Source of the DNA: Helianthus annuus
Lineage: Eukaryota > Streptophyta > Magnoliopsida > Asterales > Asteraceae
Length of the DNA stretch: 64,000 nt
NCBI RefSeq assembly: GCF_002127325.2
Contig: NC_035433.2
Span: forward strand, 81,906,079 to 81,970,078
Reading direction: 5' to 3'
The translations under genes were made by a program, and so were the position numbers. This document shows positions 11,959 to 24,146 of the stretch, in pieces. Every line of letters begins with the position of its first letter. Within the stretch, counting starts at the first letter, position 1. Under the pieces are notes generated by a model that saw nothing but the letters and a program-made list of their open reading frames with translations, made no database searches and was not told the DNA's origin.

Positions 11959-12922
11959 TGAGTGTATGACATGGGTTATTATAATTAATTAGTTATTTTA
12001 CTAATCTAACTTGTTTTGCAGGTACATATGTTGGATATGGAGTGTTCATGTTCTAATCGAATCCAATCTCCATTCAATTCGCATGACCCTTAGCAATCCC
12101 CAATTGAATGTGGTGAGTTTCAAAATCGATTTGTTTATAATCGGCTATCCAATGGTTATACGGTACCCCAAATCGTACCATATCTTCCGGTAGCTTTTTT
12201 TGCTTGATGAGTTGTAGATTGATTTTGTTCTTCACTGCAGGTGCTCAGTGTGCTTTGTTGATGGTTAAACCTGAGTGAGCGGAAAAGATATTTGTTCACT
12301 CCAATTTTGTCCCGTCCGACTTTTACATAGACTGTGTTCTTCGTTTTATGCTTAATTTTCGGTTTTTGTTGTTATTTTAAGTTACATATTGTTTTTTTTT
12401 TTCTTCTTTTGATTTTTTTTTGGTTTTTCATCCTTCTCTGATGAAAAGAAACAAATTTTGTTATTTTTTAAACCCCTCCGTTTGTGCTAACTATTTATCA
12501 CAAAGACACGTGTAGGAGCAGGTGTGAGTCTTTCATCCCTCATCTCTCTCCCAACTTTTTTCATGTTTCTTAATATGATCATATGAGGTTTTACCCATAT
12601 GATCTGTCAATTGTAAGATAGAAGTGTGTGTAATTGAAACTAATGATTCACAGAAACTATGAGCAAAACCTTTTAGCCTGAAAAAGATGATGATTCTGAA
12701 GAGATTAAGAACAAGAATTAAGTGGCTCTTCTTTTTTGGTATACCCATTTTTAGTTCTGGGAGGGTTGGTTATCATGTCATGTAAAGGTAATAAAGCTTT
12801 GACCTTCAACTCTTAGGGTTTCAAGAATTTAAAAATGTTACTGCTTTTTGTTATGTTCAACATAAATTATAACAATTTGTTATGGTTTTTATGTTTACAT
12901 CTTGTATTTATATTTATATTTT

Positions 12923-13086
12923 CTATGACTACGTTCACTCGGAGAGTAAGATGGTTTTTTTTTTTTGGCTTTATTGGATAAGAACTAGCATTTTAAATAA
13001 ACGAATAAAGATGCGAGTCTGTTGGACACAAAGTTTTATATTTTTAAAACACCAACAATTCTTTGTCCGAGTGAACGTAGTCATAG
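12923..13086. mobile_element. Short element with perfect 21-bp terminal inverted repeats
   Basis: The sequence ctatgactacgttcactcgg(a) at 12923-12943 is the exact reverse complement of 13066-13086. The 164-bp interval is non-coding. No clear target-site duplication was seen, so the superfamily is undetermined. Confidence 0.75.
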
Positions 13087-14306
13087 TAGGAAGTAAATGA
13101 ATTCCCTAGCATAGGCTTTCTGATGTTAAACGGGTCGAATTCAATGGGTCCTAAGTCATTTTCCGGTTATCTATATGTTGTTTTGAATCGTACATTGTAG
13201 ATCAATTCTATCTTTATTAACTTTTCATGACAGATTCTAAAACTAACAACATTTGTTGACTTTGTCAGGTCCAAGTAAAAAAAGGCTAAGAAAGTTGCTG
13301 AAATGAACATTGATTCTTTAAAGGCTGTTGGAAATGGAAGTATCTTTATACTGGTAGGCTATATTTGTTGTTATGGAACTATAAGAAGCTTAATGTATGT
13401 ATGTGTTATAAGACATTGTTATTAACCGTTGACCTGTTTGACGTATTTTTTCTTCTTTCATTTGTAGCCGAGTACCTTTGCTCCCATTTGACCCACCATA
13501 GATAAAAAAAATAATCAAAATTACTTATTGGTAATACCTTTTCTCATGATTTTTATGTTGGTTCAGAAAATTGTTTCCCAAATTTGTGTAAAGTTGTTTT
13601 ATATGTTTATAATTGTGGGTTCTTTAGTGCTCATGCATTTTATAATGTTGATTAACTCAAATATGGAATTTGAATTGTTTTTGTATTTTATCTATGTGAG
13701 CACCCATGAATATCATATTGCCTTGTGATTTTGTGACACGTATTTTTTTGTGATTTTTTAGCGTTGTTTGGAGCAGAATGTGACACTTCGAGGAAAACAA
13801 TCTACTACTAGAAAGTAGAAATCACACTCTTAGTAATCTAGGCTGGGATTAACTTAAATGAGCACATTATTTTTGACGGTTCCAACTCTGGTAGCACTGG
13901 ATGGAAGTGGAAAAGTAGAGGGAAGTGTGTTTATTTTTTGGTCAAACAGGTAAAGAGCGACTTGGAGGTGTGTGGGCAGCCGAATATCCAAGGCCAACAA
14001 TTCAAATGCAATAAGCTCGCAGTCCCAAAGGTCAAATTTTTTTGTGAGGAGGGCCATTAATGGCAATATCGCGTCTGCTACAGCATTGGCGACTAGAGGA
14101 GTGCAGATTGGGAACGACCGATGCAGAGTTTGCGGCATACAGGTTGATTCATGTGGAAAAAAATTGTCGCAGATGATATTGGACAAGAACATAGAACACT
14201 AGATCATGATATTGACTTATATATGTTTTTTATATCGTTTTAAGGTTTGAATTATGCTCCTGCCCGTTATTGTTAACTTCGCGGCAACGCGCGGGTTACC
14301 CACTAG

Positions 14307-15300
14307 TTTAAAAAAGTAAATTACTTTTTAAGTTCATATGTTTTAATGATTTTAATCATTTAAAATTAAAAAGTTTAACACTCTGAGACGCTCATTTTCT
14401 AATTTTTTGAGTCAAATTTGCTAACATCATCCACCAAGCCAGGGCGGCCAAAGCCCAAGTCAAATGAGACTAGGGATTTAGACCCGCAATTCATTAGAGC
14501 CTCAGCGTTTTTTAATTATACGTGAAATATGGGTTTAGTTGGGCTAGCAAGGATCCGTATCACGACATAGGAACAGTCAAGCAAACAACAAAGGGGCGGC
14601 TATTAAAGGGAATAGTTAATACCAATATAGTATACCATATCTACGATTGGAGAATGTAGCAAGTGTAGTACATGTTTTGTTTATACACATGTGTTCGAAA
14701 TCATCTTATATCTTGTCCGAGGTCGAATCATTCTCTAATTTTCTGCCACAATCATCATTCTATGTTCGAATTCGAAGGCCTCTGATTATGTTACTCGAAA
14801 CTGGTGACGAAACGGAAGGCTCTTGTGACGAAATTGAAGGTCTCTTATTCCAAATTAAGGTACATTGATCTTTATAGTTTATTACAAAAGTGACTGAAAT
14901 CTCTGATATAAATCCTTAGTGAAGCTCTAATTGAAATTTGATTGCTGATTTTGTGTAATTCAAATTGCTGATTGAAATTAGTTTTTTAAGCCTTAATTGA
15001 AATATTTGTTCTATAATATACTTTGCTAATTGATCCAATTTATAATATAATTATAATGCCAAATAGATTTTATAAGTATGAATTTGGTCATTCTAAAAGG
15101 CAAAAGAAACAAAATAGGTGTGTGTGGTTTGTTTGTTTATTATTATTATTTTTTTTTTTTGGAAAACACCCTGAATTTATATTTCGTTTTAGGTTATCAA
15201 AATGATTGAGCCAGCCCTTCACCAAGTCTATCAGTATTCACACCCATTCCATCAAATCTACCATATAATTACAATTACAATTACAATACAAACAACTACA
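14307..15300. other. Intergenic DNA between Helitron H2 and the Mutator-like element
   Basis: AT-rich sequence. A 73-codon open frame at 14647-14868 has no recognised domain and is not supported as a gene. No RNA gene was seen. Confidence 0.5.
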
Positions 15301-15309
15301 ATTTCATTT

Positions 15310-15810
15310 TCCTTTCAATTAATTTATATTTTTTATACATTTATGATTACATTTCCTTTCCCCTCAACTCACAACCATTTTCAAAATATATTAAAAAGTT
15401 ATAGAGGGTGAACAATGTCCCTCCAAATATACAGATGGACAATAACATTTTCTCTCCGCTTTACTCACAGCTACTTCCACTTTTTTATAAGGGCAATTGG
15501 ATTTTAACACCTCAAACTTTGAAGAATTGGCCGATAACACCCGCAACTAACACTTTTTCCTTTCAATTAATTTATAATTTTTATACATTTATGATTACAT
15601 TTTCTTTCCCCTCAACTCACAACCATTTTCAAAATATATTAAAAAGTTATAGAGGGTGAACAAGGTCCCTCCAAATATACAGATGGACAATAACATTTTC
15701 TCTCCGCTTTACTCACAGCTACTTCCACTTTTTTATAAGGGCAATTGGATTTTAACACCTCAAACTTTGAAGAATTGGCCGATAACACCCGCAACTAACA
15801 CTTTGATCTG
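15310..15810. repeat. 248-bp tandem duplication overlapping the MULE left end
   Basis: Two copies with 248-bp period, for example gagggtgaacaatgtccctc near 15405 and gagggtgaacaaggtccctc near 15653. Each copy includes the Mutator-like element target sequence and the first ~70 bases of its left terminal inverted repeat, so the left end exists twice. Confidence 0.9.
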
Positions 15811-17020
15811 TGACACCCCAAACTTTTAATTTTGTTTGTCATTTCACCACTAAGTTAAAAAATGAGTAACTGAGTTAGTCTTCCATCCTAGCCGGCATCC
15901 TACGTGGACTATTTTTGACAATATTAAAAAAAAGCCAATAACAAATCCTAAATTCTAATTTCATCATTTTGAAGATCTGGGTCAGTTTTATCATTTTAAT
16001 AGCAAGAACATCTTCAAACATTCAAGATGTTCATATCATTACATTCAAAGTTCATCTGCAAGTTCATGAACAAGAACAAATAAAAAAAAACAAAACCTAA
16101 ATTTAATTTCTATATCATTCTACAAAATCCAACATACAAATTCTATATCATCTTCATCCCAAAACTAATTTCTATATAATCTGCAAAACGCAACTTTCAA
16201 ATTATATATCATTTTCGAAATCCATCACCACCGCCACCCTCTTTCCTCTTCAAAATCCACCACCACCGCCACCCTCTTTCCTCTTCAAAACCCACCACCA
16301 CCGCCCTCATCAAGGTGTCTGTATATGTACAGACACCTTCATATACAACCAGCCACCACCACCACAACCCCCTCTCTACACTTCTCTCTAAACCCCTCTC
16401 CACCACCACCAAGAACCGACACCTTCAACCATTAAGAACCACCATTGTCTCCACCAACCACCACTACTGCCCCTTTCTCTACATCTCTCTTTACCCCTCT
16501 ACACCACCACTGTCAACCATCAAAAACAACTCCACCAACTACCACCGCCCACCACTGCCCCACCCGCCATCGAAGTAGACCCACTAACCACCATCATCTC
16601 CGGCGAACAACAACAAAACACGAAACCCTAAATCACGAAACAAGCAGTGGGTTTTTTTTTTTCTGATTTGCAGATCTGTTTGAAGGCTTGAATCGGAGGT
16701 TAATTTAGGTTTTATTTGTGAGGCTGTAAATCGGTGGTTGTGGGTTTGGAGGGTGGTGGCGGGAGGTGGTTGTTGGTGAACCGATGAAGATGATGCTGAT
16801 TCGAGGGTGGTGGCTGTAAATCGGTGGTTGTGTGTAATGATAAACCGATGAAGATGATGATGATTCGATTTTGTATGGTGAACCGTTGAAGATGATGATG
16901 AACCGTTGAAGATGAAGATGATGATAATTTGATTTTGGGGTGAAGATGAAGAACGATCAAGATGATGATGATGATTTAATTTTTTATATTGAGCAGGGTT
17001 TTTGATTTGGGATATTACCT

Positions 17021-17081
<61 letters not shown>

Positions 17082-17313
17082 TGGCCACCTCATACCTCAT
17101 AATGACACCTCATCTTGCCATTTGCTTCTTATAACATGTGTTTGCCACGTCATGGGTGCCATGTAGGATTAATGATGCCAGCTAGGATGGAAGACTAACT
17201 CATGGTGAAATAACAAACAAAATTAAAAGTTTGGGGTGGCACAGATCAAAGTGTTAGTTGCGGGTGTTATCGGCCAATTCTTCAAAGTTTGAGTTGTTAA
17301 AATCCAATTGCCC
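15739..17313. mobile_element. Mutator-like non-autonomous element (1.6 kb, 9-bp TSD)
   Basis: Long terminal inverted repeats of about 150 bp begin gggcaattggattttaac on the left and end gttaaaatccaattgccc on the right. They include inverted matches such as ggatggaagactaactca. The flanks carry a perfect 9-bp target duplication, TTTTTATAA (15730-15738 and 17314-17322), diagnostic of Mutator-like elements. The interior holds CCACCACCG-rich repeats (16210-16600), GATGAT/GAAGATGATG repeats (16780-16970) and an AT microsatellite. No transposase is present. Confidence 0.9.
17022..17079. repeat. AT dinucleotide microsatellite
   Basis: Near-uninterrupted (AT)n run of about 55 bp inside the Mutator-like element. 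Confidence 0.95.
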
Positions 17314-17453
17314 TTTTTATAATATAAAGACACCCCTCACATAATTTGATAGAAGGGGTGTGAATACTCTTAACTACAAGGGCAATTAAGTCATTTACAT
17401 ACAAAATACAACTATTAGAAACAAGCCTTTAATGCATACGGATTTTAATATTA

Positions 17454-17840
17454 TGGGTATGCTTGGCATGAAGCTTTTAGAAGCTTTTAGCTTTAAGCTT
17501 TTAAGAAAAAACTCTTATTCAATAAAAAGTCCTGTTTGGTTGAAGGAGCTTGAAACTTTTAGGTTAGGAGCATGAACCTTTTGGTTGAATGCTCCTACTA
17601 GTAGCGTTTAGAAGGAGGTACAAGCTTTTAGGGAAAAATGACTTTTTTAACCTCTAAAGATAATGAACTTTTTAATGAACAAACTTTTTAAATTTTTAGT
17701 TATGTCCATTTTGGTCATTTTATACATTTTATTAAAAGCTACAGCTACTCTGCCAAACACCAAATATATCTAAAAAGCTACAGTTACTAATTACTAGCTT
17801 TCAGCCACCAGCCAACAGCTATTTTTGCCAAACATACCCT
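17454..17840. mobile_element. MITE with gggtatg...catacc ends
   Basis: Left gggtatgcttggcatgaagc and right gccaaacataccc are imperfect inverted termini. The inner arms repeat agcttttagaagcttttag against ctaaaaagctacag. No coding content. The target duplication is ambiguous. Confidence 0.6.
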
Positions 17841-17857
17841 ATATATTATATATAAAA

Positions 17858-17886
17858 CTAGGTTATAACCCGTGAATACTCACGGG
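17858..17886 (-). other. Helitron 3' terminus: hairpin plus CTAG
   Basis: On the plus strand this is ctag, seven bases, then cccgtga-atac-tcacggg. In Helitrons this hairpin a few bases before CTRR signals the end of rolling-circle transfer. Confidence 0.9.
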
Positions 17887-18540
17887 TAGGAAATCTATAT
17901 TTGTAATAAAATAAATATATACACTTAAATTAATTAACGGAAAGATTGTATGATTAATAAGGTGTATGAATACATAATCATACATTCTGTGAGTTTTTAT
18001 ATGACTGGATATGATAACAAAAAACTGCATTGGAAGTCAAACCAATGATCTATAAAGTTTGCACACTAAAACAAAAAGTAATAATAATCCAACATATGAC
18101 AACATGTAATAACTTAAAAATAAAAACCATTAAACATTGTGAAAAACTATTAAACATAACAAACTAAAATTATAACATATGAAAGCCAAATATCTAAAAC
18201 ATAAATGTGACAAAAGAAATAAGTTCACATAAAATTGTAAAACAATTGTTTCAAAATAGACGGCTGATTTGTATTTCCAATTATATATTGAGATGACATA
18301 TATAAATTGATAAATAAATTCAATGTTATTCGTATATTATGTAATATTTACCAAAAAAATAATGAAAATCTTTAAGATTTACGGATCAATTTTATTATTA
18401 GATTTAATATAGGAAAATATAACGAAAAAAAAAGTATATTTTAAGTATGAAATAACCGTATATACAAATAAAAAAAGATAACTTTTATAATATCTTTCAT
18501 AATCATACCATATCACCTACTTCTCCCTATACTGCAACTT
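17887..18540. other. Helitron 3' subterminal DNA and promoter region of B3 gene 1
   Basis: AT-rich, non-coding. A TATA-like stretch (ctttataata, about 18483-18492) lies upstream of the leader exon of the plus-strand B3 gene. Confidence 0.5.
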
Positions 18541-18605
18541 CACCTCACATCAACTTCTTTCACAACTCTCAAGAACAGCAAGAGGCGGTTGAAGGATTAG
18601 TAAAG
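18540..18605 (+). other. 5' leader exon of B3 gene 1
   Basis: Pyrimidine-rich leader ending attagtaaag before a GT donor at 18606. The matching acceptor (tattacag) ends at 19414, ten bases before the ATG. The end of the leader is closely similar to that of B3 gene 2 (aattagtaaag followed by gtaag at 22642). Confidence 0.65.
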
Positions 18606-19424
18606 GTAAAATTCCGATTACATCTCCGATCACTTCTACAGCATTGTTAATTTCATATATAATCTGAAGTTGTGTTTATTATTACAAATAAGTAAGACGA
18701 TTATGTTTGTTTGAACCGATTACTGCTGAAATACAGTTGAAATCTTGGATTAACTATTTGTAAAGAAATCAATTTTTTGTATGTGATGTATATTTAAAAG
18801 GGTTATATGTATTGCATGTTATTTGAAGTTTACTTTTATGGGTTAATAGTGTTATTTGGTTGAAACATTGTGTAGATATTGTTAAAAAAACTCTCCAATC
18901 TTGGTTTATAGTTTGAATCCGATGATTAAATGATTTTGTTTGAAATATTATCTTGATATTGTTTATAGAGTTGAAATAGGAGTTTAACTGGTTGTAAAGA
19001 AACTGATTTATTAGTTAATAGTATGATTTATTACATCTGATTTATTGGTTAATCGTATGATTATTAACCTTATTTACATAAGATTTTATTAATGTTATGT
19101 GTTTTTATTTTTGCTCATCATTATAATATATGTATAGTTTAATATAAACTAATGAATCATTCGTCATTTATATTGATATATGATCATGTGAAAACAGTTA
19201 ATTTAATATTGTTTATATGTGGATTATAAGTAATAACAATATTAATAAAATTATATGAATTTAAATTTTGTAGATATAACAGTTAAAAAGTCATAGTTAT
19301 CAATATATTTTTTTTTGAATATTAGTTAACAACTAATTTTTATATTGCTATGAACAAATATGTATAACTTTATGTTCAATAGTAAATGATTCTGAAATAT
19401 GTTGTATATTACAGGTTTTTAAAA

Positions 19425-21421
19425 ATGAGCTCGTCATGTGTGGCTTTCTTAGAAGATGAATCATCGTTAAAACTGGTATGATACAATGTATACAAACAAT
19501 TCTGTATATCTTTTATTAATAAAAATATATAACATAAATGTAACCGTAGGTGCTTCCAATTGAGTTTGTGAAGAACGTATATGGACATTATTGGCAAAGA
19601 ACCAAAATATTGATAAAGCATGAAACTGGAAAAAGTTGGCCAGTTTCATTGAGAAGTGTAAGTGGTGAATCGGTTATAACTGACGGATGGAGTAATGTAA
19701 TAAGGGACCTTGAGTTGCCTAAGAGGACGTTATTGCGGTTGCGGATAATGGAAGACAAAAACATAGAAATAGATTGTTTTGTCGACAACATCTGTGGTGA
19801 ATCGTTTGTGACAGTCAACCGTTACAACATCTTAAAGATTGTAGTAAGTCTACTAACATGTGTTGTAAATTAAAATTTATTTTGAAAAACTTTTTAATTA
19901 AATGCTATACATATATATATACAACAATAAAAATATTTAAAAACCTTGCAGGTCCTTCCGGAAGCTTACGTAACAAACTGTTACACTTATTCGCCAGTCA
20001 AAGATTGTTACAAAATCTTTGCAGGAGGTCAGACTTGGAACATTGACACGGACAGAATCAATGATCATTATGTTTTTACAAAAGGTTGCCCGAAGTTATT
20101 TGATGATCTTGCAATACAAGAAGATGATATACTGCTGTTGAAGAAAACGGACACCGTCACATTTGAATTGACAATTTACCGTAGAGGAGTTGAGGTAATT
20201 TTTACCAAGAAAGAAGAAAGTGAAGACGACTCTCTGATGGAAGTACCTAGAGAGACATACTACAAAAACGTTAAGTTTGTAAGTAATTTAAAGTACCTTA
20301 GAGTAGAATTATGTAAATAGTATTAATTTTGTTATGTTATTTTATAACAGGATTTCTGTGAAGATGAAGAGTCAACAGATGAAATAGTTAGTAAGGTAAT
20401 AAGTAATCATTTGTATAGATTTTGTTGAAATTAGTATAATATTTTATGGATTTAATTATTTAGGAAATAGAAAGGCTTCTCGGAGATAACCAAGAAAAGG
20501 TGAATAAAAACAATCAAGGAAAACAAATGTCAAAGGCAGCAAGAAAGAGTTTGAGCATAGAAGACAATAACCAAGCAAGAAAAGGATATGTATTGGTTTT
20601 AAACAAAATAATATATGACTACTTATAATAATATATTTACAAACATTTATATATATTTAATAACTATTTGATCAGTTTTTATTTAACGTTATTAATAGTA
20701 TTAACAGGTTGAAAACAAAGGAAAAAAGATGGTGGAAGGTTGTAAGGAAGAAATCAGTAAAAGCATGATATCTGAATCCGAAGTGGAAATGCCAGAAGTG
20801 ACAACTGTTGGACAGAGAACACACAGCCGCTTGGTACGTATAACTTAACTTAACAACATTTAGTAATGAGGCTTAGCGGTATAACTGCTACCTTTGTATA
20901 TATTACTATAATAATACATTTTGTATAATGTTTCAAAAGGTTAAAGAAAATACAAAGAGTTATGAGAAAGCATTGAAGATAGTGGATGTGCAAAGAAAAG
21001 GTGTTGCAAGGGTAAATGATGCTTACAATAGTGGTGTTCATGAGTTCAAAAAAAATGGTGATAAACGATTGGTATGATTTTCTATAATACTCAACGACAA
21101 ACATAAATATTCTAATATAAATAAGCATAAATTAATTATAAAACTATATTTGTCATGCAGAGAATGCCTGCTGATATTGTAAGAATTGGAGGATTCAAAA
21201 ACAAAGTGCACCAGTTAAAAGTGATGAACATGAAACGAAAAACAATAGATATGAATCTTAGGAGGCAGAAGAATGGAGATGCTGTTAGGTATGCTATCGA
21301 AGGTTGGCCGATGTTCATGAAGGATAACGGACTTCATTCCGGTGACACATTGCATTTCACCTTTGTATGTTCGCAAAATCTGCTGATCTTATCAAAGGTT
21401 GATCCAGTTCATGCAGGTTAA
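19425..21421 (+). CDS. REM-like B3-domain protein carried by the Helitron (453 aa)
   Basis: My model joins 19425-19475, 19550-19843, 19952-20278, 20351-20395, 20464-20589, 20708-20833, 20940-21071 and 21161-21421. Every exon length is a multiple of three and every junction is GT-AG. B3 domains bind DNA in the nucleus. Domain one (exon 2) starts VLPIEFVKNVYG and has the typical ITDGWSNVIRDLEL strand-helix. Domain two (exon 3) starts VLPEAYVTNC. A charged Lys/Glu-rich linker (exons 4-7) follows. The last exon holds a third B3-like module starting RMPADIVRIGGF with Y-A-I-E-G-W-P-M-F-M-K-D-N-G and ending at VHAG-stop. It lies opposite in direction to the Helitron helicase. The family resembles plant REM proteins. 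Its target is unknown. Exons 5 and 6 are both 126 nt, possibly an old duplication. Confidence 0.82.
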
Positions 21422-22560
21422 AACATTTTCGATAACAGAATGCTTCAGATGTTTGTGCAGACTAAATGATGATGGTTGTGTAACTGTTAAATGACTTCTT
21501 CTTTTTTGGGACATGCAAATACTGTTTAAGTTTTTTTCTTTCCTTAATTAGTAGTTTAAGTTTAAAACCTCTTAGTTCTATATCTTATATGATGCCATAT
21601 TTTAGTATGTAATTAATGTTGGTAACATTTATAAATGCTTGTGGATTATGAATGTTTACATATGCATATTTATATATTAAGTTGTGGTTATTTATATGTC
21701 ATTCAAATTGTTTATATAATTTGTAACTAACAAAAGAAAGTAAATTACATTTTAAAAAAAATTATATATAAAAAAATAAATATGTAAAAGACTTATCAAC
21801 TTGGTTAATACTATAAAATTATTGATTACATGTATGAAACCATAAAATTGAGAATACGTCTTTGTGAAGTATATTTGAAGTATTATTATAAACCGTTAAG
21901 CCGTGTAGTACATTAAATGTTTTGGGATTCAAATGCAATTTAAATAAATTCGGCATCTCAGTAGACTCGTATTGTGTAACTGTTTTAGTTAAAAATGTAT
22001 TATCATACAAACGGATAGAAACAACAAAGTAGAAATCATAATATAAAATTATATACTTATTTTTTGATATTTCATGTATATAATTTAGGAAAAATAAATA
22101 ATATGTTAATTGTAAAGTTTGACATTATAAATAGAATATATATAATAAAAATTACAACACAAAAAATACATATGTGCGTTTATTATACCTCATTTTGTAC
22201 GAAATCTTTTTAAATGACAGATCTGTTGTAATAGTCAAAATATCAAATATGATATGATAGTATGAAAATGTACAGATATAACTTCTATGTTACAACCATC
22301 ACACTTAAAATATTACATCTACACAACATATAGTTTATAAAGTGACTAAAATAATATGACTTTAAAAATAAACTTAATGTTTTCAAATCAGCTCCAAAAC
22401 TTAAATTATACACCTATTAAGTAAAATGTTATTATACTAAATTTTTTAAATCTAAAACAATATAAAGTTATAGAGGTAAATGTTATGTATAATACAATAA
22501 CCGAATAAAATAATCAAAATATCTCTACCTTTTACATTATCTTTCCGAATCTCTATATAT
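21422..22560. other. 3' flank of B3 gene 1 and promoter region of B3 gene 2
   Basis: AT-rich Helitron interior without coding structure. A TATATATAATA stretch near 22555-22566 is a candidate TATA box for B3 gene 2. The open frames here are short and low-complexity. Confidence 0.5.
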
Positions 22561-22564
22561 ATAA

Positions 22565-22641
22565 TACCTAAAACAGCTTTTACTTCATCTTCCTCACATA
22601 AATCAAGAATAGCCAAAAAGAGGATCAAGAAATTAGTAAAG
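22565..22641 (+). other. 5' leader exon of B3 gene 2
   Basis: Leader ends gaaattagtaaag before gtaagt at 22642. The acceptor tttgttag ends at 23232, one base before the ATG. The arrangement and sequence parallel the leader of B3 gene 1. Confidence 0.6.
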
Positions 22642-23233
22642 GTAAGTTTCATATTTTACATCCGATCACTTTTAAACAGATTGTTATTCTGATTTCAAAA
22701 CTAAAGTTGTGTTTCTTATTCCTAATAACTCACACGATCAAACCCTAAAAACGATTAATCAGTAAGATAATGTTAAAATTTCAGTTACTTAAAGTTAAAA
22801 AAATTAATTAGTATGTTATGTAAATTAAAAAGGGATTACATGTTTAGCATGTGTTTGGAAGTTTAGGTTGTTAGGTTTGTAGTGTGATTTGGTTGAAATA
22901 TTATGTTGATAGTCGTATGAAGAAACTGATTTGGTTGGTTTATATTTTGATTTGGATGAATAAATGGTTTTTGTTGTTGAATAAAGTATGATTTACTGTA
23001 TTCTTAAATCACATATTTGGACATAGATTTGTATTGTTATTTATGACATTCTGTATAATATTGTTTATATGCTTTATATTTAGATTATAAATAAGGAAAA
23101 TATTATTGGGTAATATGATGTAAGAACAAAGATTTGTACTTGATTTTGATTTTGAATATAATGATAAATGGGATTATATGGTATTACTTGACCTTTTTAA
23201 AAAAATGGGTTAAACTTATAAATGTTTGTTAGA

Positions 23234-23732
23234 ATGGCTGGAGCTGAAAACGATGTTGTCGTGCTATCGGCTTCTGAAGAATCTTCGGCAGAATCAGATG
23301 ACTTTGATGATGATGATATCGGACCACTTATATTTGTTGTGCCATACACGAAACGCTTTGTAAGTTCCAACATAAAGAAAATGTTAAAACATGTGAAATA
23401 TGTTTTTATAATTTGGTTAACTATGGTCTTTTTCAAATATCTCAACATCATTAATGGAAATTATTGTTATGTTTTCTAACTTATAGCGCTTACCAGTTGA
23501 AGTAGCAAGGATCACAGGAATTGACGAAACATTGAAAGTTAAGATTGCCAACAGGCAAAATGTGGAGACAAAACATGATGTTAGGCCGGAGCCAAATAAA
23601 AACAGTATCAAGTACGTTGTGAAAGGCTGGGCGAAATGGCTAAAGGATAACAACATCCAAGAAGGTGATCATTGCAAGTTCCAGTACTTTCCGGGTATAT
23701 GTGTTTTGTTCCATGCTGGTGTGCTCCGCTAA
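23234..23732 (+). CDS. Small B3-domain protein carried by the Helitron (123 aa)
   Basis: Model joins 23234-23359 and 23487-23732, 126 and 246 nt, in frame with GT-AG junction. The first exon encodes an acidic Ser/Asp/Glu-rich segment (E-E-S-S-A-E-S-D-D-F-D-D-D-D). The second encodes a single B3-like module, RLPVEVARITGI, then Y-V-V-K-G-W-A-K-W-L-K-D-N-N-I-Q-E-G-D-H. It aligns in order with the last exon of the neighbouring 453-aa B3 gene (RMPADIVRIGGF ... EGWPMFMKDNG), so it looks like a shortened paralogue that kept the C-terminal domain and swapped in an acidic head. It is convergent with the helicase gene, whose stop lies 414 bp away. It could act as a competitor or activator of the larger B3 proteins; that is inference. 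Confidence 0.75.
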
Positions 23733-24146
23733 AGGTGATGTTTGAAAGTATGAAAAACTGTTGACCATAATATATGGTAATTTTGGGTAATGATGGAAGC
23801 TACAGTAACATATTTAGTGTTAAAAGTTGTTTTGTAGTAGGTTAACATGTTTCTAGTTAACATCTTTATCTATTATGGACTTCTAGTATGAAACAGTGAT
23901 TATAAATATTCACGGGTTCTACTTTTTGTTTATATGTTATGTTTAATGTTTAATTCATAGAAATATCGTCTTACAGGGATATAACAATGAGGTTAACTAT
24001 ATACAAATAACAAAATTTTATATTATTAACCATAAAATTATAAAATATATAAATGACAACATCTATATATATAAAAAAATAACTATTAAAAACAATTACA
24101 ATAACATTTAGGTTAGGATAAATCACGTACGTAACATAAGTTTAAT

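Noticed and set aside
13972..14202. Open frames on both strands near the H2 3' end
   Set aside because: The segment has an exon-like look (after tttggtcaaacag) but no family could be recognised and the frame is short.
20850..21318. Minus-strand open frames overlapping the 453-aa B3 gene
   Set aside because: Antisense shadows of the B3 exons and introns, with hydrophobic low-complexity translation.
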